Assembly: GCA_022446965.1 (NCBI GenBank)
Contig: JAKVBV010000007.1
Coordinates: 1-64,000 of the forward strand
DNA length: 64,000 nucleotides
From: Phycisphaerales bacterium
GTDB taxonomy: Bacteria; Planctomycetota; Phycisphaerae; Phycisphaerales; SM1A02
Reading direction: 5' to 3'
A model generated the notes under the pieces. It saw nothing but the letters and a program-made list of their open reading frames with translations. It did not search any database and was not told the origin of the DNA. This document shows, piece by piece, positions 18,387-26,553 of the stretch. The position numbers were made by a program, and so were the translations under genes. Position 1 is the stretch's first letter. Each line of letters starts with the position of its first letter.

Positions 18387-20255
18387 TCAGCCCCGCAGTC
18401 GGGTGATCGCCAGTAGGGCATCAAGGTCGTCCAGCATGGCCTGGGCGCTTTGGTAGCGGTCCAGTGGGTCTTTGGCCATGGCCGTCGCCACGATCACACT
18501 CAGGTCAGGCGGGAGGGCAGGATCGAGCAGTCGTGGATCGCGCACAGGCTCGCGTCGATGGCGGTCCATCACTCGGCCCACGTCCTTCGCATCAGCGAAC
18601 GGGGCCTCCCCCGTCGCGAGATGAAAGAAGGTGGCGCCCAGAGCGTAGATGTCGCTGCGATGATCGACAGCCTTGCCATCGCACTGCTCCGGGCTCATGT
18701 AGTGGGGTGTGCCGGCCACGCGGCCCGACCCGTCGCCTTCGGTGTTGGCCGCAAGGACGAGGCCGAAGTCACTGAGTTTGGCTTCGTGGTCATCGAGCAG
18801 GATGTTGTCCGGTTTGATGTCGCAGTGCACCATGCCCCGCCGATGTGCGGCGTCGAGGCCACGACAGGCATCGCGAACCACCTGGGTTGCTTCGAGCAGC
18901 GGCATCGCGCCCGATGCCCGCAGCCGACCCAGCGCCGTGCCGCGGCTGCACTTTTCCATCACCAGAAAGAGTGCGCCTTCGTGCTCTCCTGCGTCGTACA
19001 CCGACACCGTGTTGGGATGCGACAACAGGGCCATTGAACGCATCTCACGCATGAACTGACGGCGCAGCGACTGCACACTGGCGGAGTCGGGACCGAGCAA
19101 CTTGATGGCGACGGCGCGTTCGAGGAATGCGTCTTCACCTTCAAGCACCAACCCCTGACTGCCTCGGCCCAGCACGGCCTTCACCTCGTACCGACCGATG
19201 ATCGACCCGATCATCTGCGCTGGATCGAATCGCTCCGGCAGATCGGGCAGCACCTGAGTCAGCGCATCCGTTCCGGCGAGTACTTGCGTGGTGTTGATGC
19301 CCACATCGGCCGGTGCGCGAGCAATCGTGGCGGCCAGATGCACTTCGCCGTCAAGGCGGTCGGCATAGAACGCCTCAAGGAGCGCTGCCGCACATCGTGT
19401 CGCAAGTTGCCGGGCGATCACTTCGCATGCGGCAGAAAACGTGCCAGTGCTGTGATTGAGCACCTGGGCCACACCAACTAACTGGCCGTGCTGGTCACGA
19501 AGCGGCACGGACAACACCGACCGCGTGACAAACCCAGTCTGCTCATCGAAGGACCGATTGAAGCGGGCATCGTCATAGGCGTCGGGGACATTGACGAGGT
19601 CGCCCGATTGCACCGTTGCCCCAGCGAGACCTGCATCGGCCGGCATGTGAATGAGCGGCGTGTCGAGCCCGTCGTCACCGTGGGCAACAACCGTCACAAG
19701 TTCAAAGGTGTCGGCCTTGAGTCCGAACACACTGGCTCGTTCGGCGTCGAGGCCGTCGCGCAGGATGTCGCAGATGGCCTGCAGTTTGGCGCGGCCACCT
19801 TGTGCCTGCTCCAGATGGCGATCGATGCCCGGCAGATCGAGCAGCGCCGGTGCGCCTGAGCGGTGCCGGTCGGCGGCGGTGTCCAGCACGCTGCGCACGC
19901 GAGCAACGGCGAGTGCCGGGCGGAGGGGACGAGTCAGGTAGTCGTCCGCGCCGGATTCGAGTGCCCGGATCACCGATTCAGTGCGATCGCGGTCGGACAC
20001 CACGATGATGCCCATGCCCGGAGCGGTGGTGGCGCAGTGCCGCACCAGGTGCAGGCCGCGTCCATCAGGCAGGGCATCGCTGACAATCATCAGGTCGAAC
20101 GTGCTGTCGTCCACCGTGCGCTGTGCATCGGCCATGCTCGTGCAGCTGGTGATGGCCATGCCTTGCCCGGTGAGATTGGTATGCAGCAGTTCTCGACTGG
20201 TGTCATCACCGTCGACAATCAACACTGTTCGCGCTGCACTGACCTCCACCATCAT
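18387..20255 (-). CDS. Receiver-GAF-Ser/Thr protein kinase fusion
   Basis: A 622-residue signalling protein. Residues 10-125 are a CheY-like receiver, 150-300 a GAF sensor, and 353-615 a eukaryotic-type kinase. The kinase is complete: glycine loop GRGSQG, Lys384 in VAIKLL, catalytic loop HCDIKPDN (Asp479) and DFG at 496-498. The receiver is odd. The expected phosphoacceptor position appears to be Ser59 with an Asp one place later (VSDALPDG), and the conserved Lys of the KP motif is Arg (YLTRPL). It may sense protein interactions rather than phosphorylation. TACCAT lies 6 bases before the ATG. Confidence 0.9.
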   Translation of the reverse strand: MMVEVSAARTVLIVDGDDTSRELLHTNLTGQGMAITSCTSMADAQRTVDDSTFDLMIVSDALPDGRGLHLVRHCATTAPGMGIIVVSDRDRTESVIRALESGADDYLTRPLRPALAVARVRSVLDTAADRHRSGAPALLDLPGIDRHLEQAQGGRAKLQAICDILRDGLDAERASVFGLKADTFELVTVVAHGDDGLDTPLIHMPADAGLAGATVQSGDLVNVPDAYDDARFNRSFDEQTGFVTRSVLSVPLRDQHGQLVGVAQVLNHSTGTFSAACEVIARQLATRCAAALLEAFYADRLDGEVHLAATIARAPADVGINTTQVLAGTDALTQVLPDLPERFDPAQMIGSIIGRYEVKAVLGRGSQGLVLEGEDAFLERAVAIKLLGPDSASVQSLRRQFMREMRSMALLSHPNTVSVYDAGEHEGALFLVMEKCSRGTALGRLRASGAMPLLEATQVVRDACRGLDAAHRRGMVHCDIKPDNILLDDHEAKLSDFGLVLAANTEGDGSGRVAGTPHYMSPEQCDGKAVDHRSDIYALGATFFHLATGEAPFADAKDVGRVMDRHRREPVRDPRLLDPALPPDLSVIVATAMAKDPLDRYQSAQAMLDDLDALLAITRLRG

Positions 20256-20261
20256 GTCGCC

Positions 20262-20267
20262 ATGGTA
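20262..20267 (-). promoter_or_regulatory. -10-like TACCAT for the kinase-STAS operon
   Basis: On the minus strand TACCAT ends 6 bases before the ATG at 20255 with no SD between, predicting a leaderless mRNA. Confidence 0.4.
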
Positions 20268-20284
20268 CGCCCTCGGTGGGCGGG

Positions 20285-21838
20285 TCAGCGAATGAAGCGA
20301 AGCCGGCCGAAGTCGGGGATGAACCCGGTCCCCCCGGATGTCAGGGAGTGCGCTGCGGGGAAGTACACCGCGAAGGCCTTGCCGATAAGCAGATCACGAT
20401 TCACCACGAATGGATCATCGTCATAGAGCGCAGCCACCATCGGATCGGGCCAGCCCCAGAGCCGGCCATCGTTGGACCGCCCAGAGTTGTCGCCAAGCAT
20501 GAAGAACTGATCAGGCCCAAGATGCACGATCGTGTCCGGGGATGTGCTCGCAGCGGGTTGACCGGGTTGGATTTCATTCTCACGGCCGGTCGGGGCCGGG
20601 TGCTTGGTGCCTGAGGATCGAATCAGATCGCGGCGGTGATAGAGATCTCGCTCAACCTTAATGTGGGCAATGCGCACATCGGCGCCTTCAACGGTCCACT
20701 GCATCTGCGGGGCTTGTGGCAGATGGCGGATGAGTTCATCGTCCGTCATGCCCGTACCGATGAGCCCTCGGGAGTACTCCAGGCGTTGTCGTGGAGACCA
20801 GTCGAACGTGTGTGTGAGCACATGGTCGCCATTGAGACGAACGATGATCTGCTGATCGCGGTGTTCGAATTCCAGTCGGGCCGCGGTGCCCGGCCGCATG
20901 ATGTCGGCAGGCGCAGTGACGGTGTCGATCGGATCGTCGGTGCCGTTGCGACGCACCTCAAGTGTGCATGTGCCCTCGGTGCACAGCAGTGTGAACGCAT
21001 GCGATCGAGCCGTGAGGGTGAAGGCAATCTGGTCATCTGCGGTCGCGGGCTTCAGTGTGGCGCCGACCAGTAGATCGCTCATGGGGAACGACGGCACGGG
21101 TGAGAACATGTTGTAGGCCGCCCAGTCGTCGAGGGGCATACGTCGGTCATCCCAGGTGAGCGTGCCTTGCCCTTGCCCCGTGTGCACCCAATCTCCGCGT
21201 TGGTGTGTCCATCCACCATTTGGAGCGGCGACCCACGGCGGCCCGGGTGTACGGACGAGCGCTTCGGGCCGTGCCGGTGCCCGGCTGCCATCGTGCACGA
21301 GCTGCCATACGCCGGCCTGCACATGGTCAGGCTTTCGGGAGACGCGGTAGTCGTCCTCACCAGCACGCTTCACAAAGATGTCGCCGTCGATAATCCAGAT
21401 CGACTCATTAGGTTTCCCGATGAGGCGTTTGATGAAGTTCGATGCCGGCCCTTCGGGCTGGGTGGGGTTCTTGAACACGGTCACGTCCCACCGATCGGGT
21501 TCGGCGAAGGGGTACACCGTCTTGAGCACAAGGACTCGGTCACCGGCGAGGGGCCGCAGATCCGCCTTGCGTGGGCGGAGTTGCTCATGTCGTGACACGG
21601 AGTGGTCGCGGAGCCGGCCTTGATCTGGCCTCTGGCTGTCGAGTCCGACCGCGGTTTCGAAGCCGGTTTGCGGGCTGCGGAGACGAAGATGATTGCCCAG
21701 GAGTGTGGGGGCCATCGATCCTGTGGGAATCACGAAGCCCTCCACGACAAAGCCGCGAAACACCATGGCCAGAACGAAAGCCACGATAAGCGACTGCAGG
21801 GTGTCGAGCATGGAAGACTGTGCGGTGGGGCCGCTCAC
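20285..21838 (-). CDS. lepB: Signal peptidase I with large insertion
   Basis: A 517-residue membrane serine protease that removes Sec signal peptides, about twice the usual length. One N-terminal membrane segment (SLIVAFVLAMVFRGF) is followed by the catalytic Ser41 in PTGSMAPTLLG and the general-base Lys137 in NFIKRLIGKPNE. The closing motif MLGDNSGRSNDGR lies about 300 residues later. The intervening region of roughly 250 residues includes a lectin/LamG-like stretch (ARLEFEHRDQQIIVRLNGD). Its ATG overlaps the PSP1 stop by 4 bases. Confidence 0.92.
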   Translation of the reverse strand: MSGPTAQSSMLDTLQSLIVAFVLAMVFRGFVVEGFVIPTGSMAPTLLGNHLRLRSPQTGFETAVGLDSQRPDQGRLRDHSVSRHEQLRPRKADLRPLAGDRVLVLKTVYPFAEPDRWDVTVFKNPTQPEGPASNFIKRLIGKPNESIWIIDGDIFVKRAGEDDYRVSRKPDHVQAGVWQLVHDGSRAPARPEALVRTPGPPWVAAPNGGWTHQRGDWVHTGQGQGTLTWDDRRMPLDDWAAYNMFSPVPSFPMSDLLVGATLKPATADDQIAFTLTARSHAFTLLCTEGTCTLEVRRNGTDDPIDTVTAPADIMRPGTAARLEFEHRDQQIIVRLNGDHVLTHTFDWSPRQRLEYSRGLIGTGMTDDELIRHLPQAPQMQWTVEGADVRIAHIKVERDLYHRRDLIRSSGTKHPAPTGRENEIQPGQPAASTSPDTIVHLGPDQFFMLGDNSGRSNDGRLWGWPDPMVAALYDDDPFVVNRDLLIGKAFAVYFPAAHSLTSGGTGFIPDFGRLRFIR

Positions 21839-23067
21839 GAATCGGTGTCCTTCTTCTTGCGTCGGCGATGTCGGGGGCGACGCTTCTTCTTCGGTTGTGC
21901 CTCGTCCTGGGCTTCAGCGACACGTCGTTGATGTTTGGCCTGCGCCTCAGTCGGCCCGTCGCCACCTGCATCAGCGGCCTTCTTGCTCTTGCGGCGTCGG
22001 CGCCGCCGCTTCTTCTTGCCTGGCTCACCCTGGGAATCTTTGCCCCGCATCGGATCAATACGGGCTTGGGCTGCCTGCTGCGCGATGATATCGAGCGGGT
22101 CGGGGCAGTCATTTGGATCGAGCAGTTCTTCGATCGGCACGGCGATGCGGCGCTTGTCGTGTTCCAGTTCCACCAGCACCAGTTGCGTGAGGATCTTGCC
22201 ATCCACCACGATGCCTGGGCCCTCGGTGGTACCCACGCGAGTCTTTCGGTGGGGCAGATTGGCCTTGAGTTCGCGGTACGTCTGATCTTCATACCGCAGG
22301 CAACACATGAGTCGACCGCAGCGTCCAGAGATCTTCAGCGGATCGAGCGTGGCCTTCTGCTGTTTGGCCGCTCGCATTGACACGGGCTTGAGCACCTTGA
22401 GGAAGTTCTTGCAGCAGCAGTGCTGCCCGCACTTCTCATAGTCGGCGTTGAGACGGGCCTCGTCGCGGGCGCCCACTTGTCGCATGTCCACCTTGCACTT
22501 GAACTCGGCAGCGATGTCGTGGACCAGATCGGTGACCTCGGGTCGTTCTTCGGCGAGGTAGTACACCGTGAGGTGATCACCGCTGAGAATGAGTTCGACG
22601 TCGACCACCTTCATGTCCAACCCGAAGAAGTCGACCATCTCCTGCACGCGCTGCTTGCGGGTGCGGGCGGCTTCGTCGTGCCGGGAAGACGTGGCCATGT
22701 CCTGAGCTGTGGCGATGCGGAGAATCTTGCCCGAGTTGTAGAACGGGAAGTCCTTGCCGCCCGAGCCCTCGATGTAGGTCCGCATTTCCTGCCGCGTCAC
22801 CGACTTGCCACAGCCAGCATTGGTGCAGGTCGTGGTGAGCATTTCGGTGAGTTCCACACCACGGTGTGTACGGGCGACCAGTTTGGATCCACACCCGGGG
22901 CGAATGTCGGTGTCGCTGCGGTACTCACCCACCATCCCCATGCGGCCGAACCGCACCACGATGGTCTTGGGTGGCTCAAGCAGGGCATGCTGCTCCTCGA
23001 GCGTCAAGGCATCGCGATTGTCCGGGTCGGCATCCGCTTCAAACACAGGCAGGGGAAAGATCGACAT
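21835..23067 (-). CDS. PSP1-domain protein (RicT/YaaT-like) with basic tail
   Basis: A 410-residue protein. The PSP1 domain core has the Cys-rich signature GQHCCCKNFL and GRCGRLMCCLRYE, which in Bacillus RicT helps bind Fe-S clusters in the Ric complex affecting RNase Y. Residues 340-410 form a long Lys/Arg-rich tail (KKKRRRRRRKSKK) suggesting nucleic-acid binding. It is first in an operon with lepB. Function in planctomycetes is unproven. Confidence 0.85.
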   Translation of the reverse strand: MSIFPLPVFEADADPDNRDALTLEEQHALLEPPKTIVVRFGRMGMVGEYRSDTDIRPGCGSKLVARTHRGVELTEMLTTTCTNAGCGKSVTRQEMRTYIEGSGGKDFPFYNSGKILRIATAQDMATSSRHDEAARTRKQRVQEMVDFFGLDMKVVDVELILSGDHLTVYYLAEERPEVTDLVHDIAAEFKCKVDMRQVGARDEARLNADYEKCGQHCCCKNFLKVLKPVSMRAAKQQKATLDPLKISGRCGRLMCCLRYEDQTYRELKANLPHRKTRVGTTEGPGIVVDGKILTQLVLVELEHDKRRIAVPIEELLDPNDCPDPLDIIAQQAAQARIDPMRGKDSQGEPGKKKRRRRRRKSKKAADAGGDGPTEAQAKHQRRVAEAQDEAQPKKKRRPRHRRRKKKDTDS

Positions 23068-23077
23068 CAGGCACCAC

Positions 23078-23087
23078 AGTGTAGGCT
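23078..23087. promoter_or_regulatory. Bidirectional -10 core AGTGTAGGCT
   Basis: TACACT on the minus strand (10 bases before the PSP1 ATG) and TAGGCT on the plus strand (9 bases before the HD gene ATG) share the central TA at 23082-23083. The whole divergent intergenic space is 29 bases, so both transcripts would be leaderless or nearly so. Confidence 0.45.
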
Positions 23088-23096
23088 GGGTGAATC

Positions 23097-23663
23097 ATGG
23101 GCATCACTGTTGATCAGGCGCGTGCGTTGATGCACGAATGGGTGGCCTCGATGGGCCTGCGACACCACATGGAGTGCGTCGCGGCCTGCATGGCCTACTC
23201 AGCGGCGCAGATCATGCCGGATGAGGTTGACCGCTGGACCATCTGCGGCCTCCTGCATGACTTCGATTACGAACGCCACCCGACTCAGGAGGAACACCCA
23301 TTCGTGGGTGTGGCCTACCTGCGTGAGCGAGGCGATGTCGATGAGGAGATCATTCAGGCGATCCTCGGGCACGCCACCTACAGCGGGGTTGAGCGCACCG
23401 GCGACATGGCGAGGTACCTGTTTGCTGTGGATGAACTTTCGGGTTTCATCGTGGCCTGCTGCAAGGTGCGGCCCGGGGGCATCGACGGGCTGACGCCCAA
23501 GAGTGTGCAAAAGAAGCTCAAGACCGCCAACTTTGCAGCGGCGGTCAGTCGGGATGACATTGCAACCGGGGCTGCGGAACTGGGGTGGGAACCCACCGAG
23601 CTGATTCAACACTGCATAGATGGCCTCTCCCGGCAGTCCCGTTCGCTCATGCTGGCCTCCTGA
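23097..23663 (+). CDS. HD-domain phosphohydrolase family protein
   Basis: A 188-residue HD-superfamily protein. The metal-binding HD doublet is in ICGLLHDFDYERHP, preceded by a His in GLRHHMECV and followed by ILGHATYSG, the usual set of ligands. Such small HDIG-type proteins hydrolyse nucleotides or phosphoesters; the substrate is unknown. It diverges from the PSP1-lepB operon. Confidence 0.8.
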   Translation: MGITVDQARALMHEWVASMGLRHHMECVAACMAYSAAQIMPDEVDRWTICGLLHDFDYERHPTQEEHPFVGVAYLRERGDVDEEIIQAILGHATYSGVERTGDMARYLFAVDELSGFIVACCKVRPGGIDGLTPKSVQKKLKTANFAAAVSRDDIATGAAELGWEPTELIQHCIDGLSRQSRSLMLAS

Positions 23664-23825
23664 GGGCAGGGGCACTGTTCTCTGCCCCCTGTGTCCTTGT
23701 TCGACTGCTGTAGAGACCGTTTGGCCCCCTTGGTGCAGATTATTGACGGATTGTTGTGGTCAGCGTCAGGTCTGTCCAGTTAGGCTTGAACTTGGCTTTG
23801 GAAGAGCCTCTGGAGGAGAGAAGCC

Positions 23826-24500
23826 ATGAAACTGAGAGAAGGGCTAGGGCTAAGACAGGGTGCGCTCGCGGCGGCTGTATCGGTGTTGTCCATCACCACC
23901 TTGGCTCAGGCGGACGCCTGGATCATGTCTGAGGGGTGGATGAACTACGGCGCTGATTACAACTGGAGTCCCTACAGCGAGACGATCAACATGCTCGACT
24001 ACCCGGGCGGGTACAACACCGGCAACGGCATGTATGACACCATCGGGTCGGGCATTGACATGTGGGCCGCCTACTCTGAGTCTTCCTCATCAGAGTCCAA
24101 CAGTTGGGGCGACAGTTGGGACACATACGAATATGAGTCGACAGACTTCTGGCTGCAGATTTCAACGGACACCGGGTTGGTGATCGATGGCTGGGGCGAT
24201 ATGGGCTATCGATTCCAGAACAGCGCCACCGGGGCTGACTTCACCGGTGCTACCGGAAATCTGAGTGAGTTCACATTGGGCGCAGGTACCTGGACAATCA
24301 CTTTCGCCGACATGGGACACGGCGAGGGCAGCTCGTACGAGGACTACTGGGAGAGCGAGGACGGCTCGGAGTGGTACTACAGTTATCAATCGTCCTACTC
24401 CGCAAACGGCGGCATGACTATCGATGTCGGCGTGCCGGGGCCCAGCGTCGTGGCTCTGTTCGGTATTGCCGGTCTCGCCGGCCGCCGTCGCCGGCGCTGA
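23826..24500 (+). CDS. Secreted PEP-CTERM-like sorting-signal protein
   Basis: A 224-residue exported protein. A signal peptide (ALAAAVSVLSITTLAQADA) precedes a Tyr/Trp/Ser/Glu-rich low-complexity region. The C-terminus is VPGPSVVALFGIAGLAG followed by six basic residues, the tripartite exosortase sorting signal (motif, hydrophobic helix, Arg cluster) with PGP in place of PEP. Mature product is probably surface-attached or released. A strong SD (GGAGGAGAG) precedes the ATG. Confidence 0.82.
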   Translation: MKLREGLGLRQGALAAAVSVLSITTLAQADAWIMSEGWMNYGADYNWSPYSETINMLDYPGGYNTGNGMYDTIGSGIDMWAAYSESSSSESNSWGDSWDTYEYESTDFWLQISTDTGLVIDGWGDMGYRFQNSATGADFTGATGNLSEFTLGAGTWTITFADMGHGEGSSYEDYWESEDGSEWYYSYQSSYSANGGMTIDVGVPGPSVVALFGIAGLAGRRRRR

Positions 24501-24515
24501 CCACGACCTCCACTG

Positions 24516-25931
24516 TCAGTCCATGCGACCTTCCTTGAGCGCCTGGAGGTCTCTGCGCGACCGCTTCGAGAACACAAGCCGAATCGGTACTTCGCTGAAG
24601 GGCAATTCTTCGCGCAGACGATTCATCAAGTATCGCTCGTAGCGGCCTTCGAACAACTTGGGATTGTTCACCACCATGGCGATGGTCGGCGGCTGCGTGG
24701 CGACTTGTGAGACATAGAACAATTTGGCCTGCGTCCCCAACCGTGATGTGGGGCCACGCTTCTTCAAGATGTCCTTGATGACACTGTTCAGGCTGCCCGT
24801 GCCCTCACGATGCGTCGCCTGGGCATGCAGATTGAATGCCATCGTGACAATGTCCTCGAGACCTTCGCCTTCAAGCGCACTGGCGAGCACGATTGGGGCG
24901 TAGTCCAAACCGCGGAGTTCGCCGGTGAGGTACTCGGCGTACTGTTCGGGGGACGCCTTGCCGTCCACCTCGTCCCACTTGTTGACCACGATCACGGTGG
25001 GCTTGAATTGCCGCTGCAGTTCTTGACTGAGCTTGGCGTCCACTTGGCTCACTTTGCGTGTGGCGTCGACAAGGAAGAGCACCACATCAGCGCGACGAAT
25101 GGCCTGCAGCATGCGGTGATATGCGTAGTACTCCACATCGCCAGAGAAGCTCTTTCGCTTGCGCAAGCCTGCGGTATCGATGGCGAGGAAGCTGCGATCC
25201 TTCATGGTGAAGTGCACATCGACCGCGTCGCGCGTGGTGCCGGCGATCTCCGACACGATGCAGCGTTCTTCACCGGCGAGTGCGTTGATCAACGTTGACT
25301 TGCCGGCGTTGCGGCAGCCGACGATCGCAATCTTCATCTCTTCCGAGCTGGGTGTTTCTTCCGTTGTGCCGACGGCGTCCCACAGCATCTCCCGCAAGTG
25401 CCGCATGTTTCGGCCGCTGGTGGTGGACACACACATCGGTTCACCGAAGCCCAGCCCGGCTGCTTCCATGGCATGCGATTCCCACGAGGGGCCGTCCACC
25501 TTGTTGGCGATCAATCGCACTCGATCGGCGAGGCCGCGCTTGCGCAATAGATCAGTGACTACATGGTCGAGCGGCGTGAGGCCCGATTGGGCGTCCACCA
25601 CAAAGAGAATGAGGTCGGCATTGCCCATCGCGGCGCCGATTTGACCTTCGATGTCGTCAGTGAGGGCGTTGAGGTCACACCCGGCGTCGTCGATGCGGTT
25701 GTCATCGGTGGTGTACACGCCCCAGCCGCCGGTGTCGGAGAGCTCTGCCCAGCGTTTTTCGCGGGTCTTGAGTTCTTGCGGGGCGTCGAGCTCGATCATG
25801 GTGGACACCCGATCGCGCGTCACCCCCGGCACGGCGTCGACGATCGACACCCGCTTGCCGGCGAGCTTGTTCAGCAAACTCGACTTGCCCACATTGGGGC
25901 GTCCCACGATGGCGATCTGAGCAGTGGCCAT
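24516..25931 (-). CDS. der: Ribosome-assembly GTPase Der (EngA)
   Basis: A 471-residue protein with two tandem GTPase domains and a C-terminal KH-like domain, required for 50S assembly. The first G domain has GRPNVGKSS, DTGGW and NKVD. The second has GCRNAGKST, DTAGLR and NKWDEVD. The C-terminal region ends KEGRMD. The ATG at 25931 starts 7 bases after a TACAAT on the same strand and divergent to gmk. The longer frame upstream of it is not supported. Confidence 0.96.
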   Translation of the reverse strand: MATAQIAIVGRPNVGKSSLLNKLAGKRVSIVDAVPGVTRDRVSTMIELDAPQELKTREKRWAELSDTGGWGVYTTDDNRIDDAGCDLNALTDDIEGQIGAAMGNADLILFVVDAQSGLTPLDHVVTDLLRKRGLADRVRLIANKVDGPSWESHAMEAAGLGFGEPMCVSTTSGRNMRHLREMLWDAVGTTEETPSSEEMKIAIVGCRNAGKSTLINALAGEERCIVSEIAGTTRDAVDVHFTMKDRSFLAIDTAGLRKRKSFSGDVEYYAYHRMLQAIRRADVVLFLVDATRKVSQVDAKLSQELQRQFKPTVIVVNKWDEVDGKASPEQYAEYLTGELRGLDYAPIVLASALEGEGLEDIVTMAFNLHAQATHREGTGSLNSVIKDILKKRGPTSRLGTQAKLFYVSQVATQPPTIAMVVNNPKLFEGRYERYLMNRLREELPFSEVPIRLVFSKRSRRDLQALKEGRMD

Positions 25932-25935
25932 TCGG

Positions 25936-25964
25936 GGAATTGTACCGCGCAGCGGTACTATTCC
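25936..25964. promoter_or_regulatory. 29-bp dyad holding the divergent der/gmk promoters
   Basis: GGAAT-T-GTACCGC, a GCA centre, then GCGGTAC-T-ATTCC: 12 of 13 positions on each arm pair. The minus-strand arm contains TACAAT (25939-25944, 7 bases before der) and the plus-strand arm TACTAT (25956-25961, 7 bases before gmk). The symmetry may reflect two matching extended -10 elements or an operator for a dimeric regulator. Confidence 0.5.
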
Positions 25965-25968
25965 ACCC

Positions 25969-26553
25969 ATGGCGGCAGGTCTGTTGGTGGTGATGTCAGG
26001 TCCCTCGGGCGTCGGCAAGACGACGATCGCCCATCGCGTGCGTGATGCTGTGGATGGGGTGTTCAGCGTGTCCGTCACCACGAGGGCCCCTGGGCCCGGT
26101 GAAGTGGACGGAGAGGACTACACCTTCGTTTCCGAGGCCACCTTCGATGACATGGTGGCTCAAGGGTCCTTTCTGGAGCATGCCAAGGTGTTCGGCCGCG
26201 ATGGCTACGGCACGCCCCGGGACGCGGTGGAAGCCCACCTCGAGGCCGGTCGGGTGGTGCTGCTCGACATCGACGTGCAGGGTGCGGCGCAGGTGCGGGC
26301 CTCCATGCCCGACGCCTGCATGATCTTCATCCTGCCCCCGAGCGACGAGGTGCTGCGTCAACGCCTCACAGATCGTGGCCGTGATGACGCATCCGCCATC
26401 GAGCGACGGTTGGCCGAAGCGCGGCGCGAGTATGACGCCGCCCAGGCCCCGGGCCTCTACAACCGCTTCGTTGTGAACGACGAACTGGATCGTGCCACCC
26501 ACGACGTGCTGTCAACGATTCGCGGGCACGCGAGTCCTGCAGGGCAGTCATGA
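25969..26553 (+). CDS. gmk: Guanylate kinase
   Basis: A 194-residue P-loop enzyme converting GMP to GDP. The P-loop is SGPSGVGKTT, the GMP-binding region has SVTTRAPGPGEVDGEDY, and LLDIDVQGAAQV is the Walker-B-like segment. The ATG at 25969 gives normal length; the longer frame runs through the promoter. Its stop overlaps the start of the next gene by 4 bases. Confidence 0.95.
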   Translation: MAAGLLVVMSGPSGVGKTTIAHRVRDAVDGVFSVSVTTRAPGPGEVDGEDYTFVSEATFDDMVAQGSFLEHAKVFGRDGYGTPRDAVEAHLEAGRVVLLDIDVQGAAQVRASMPDACMIFILPPSDEVLRQRLTDRGRDDASAIERRLAEARREYDAAQAPGLYNRFVVNDELDRATHDVLSTIRGHASPAGQS

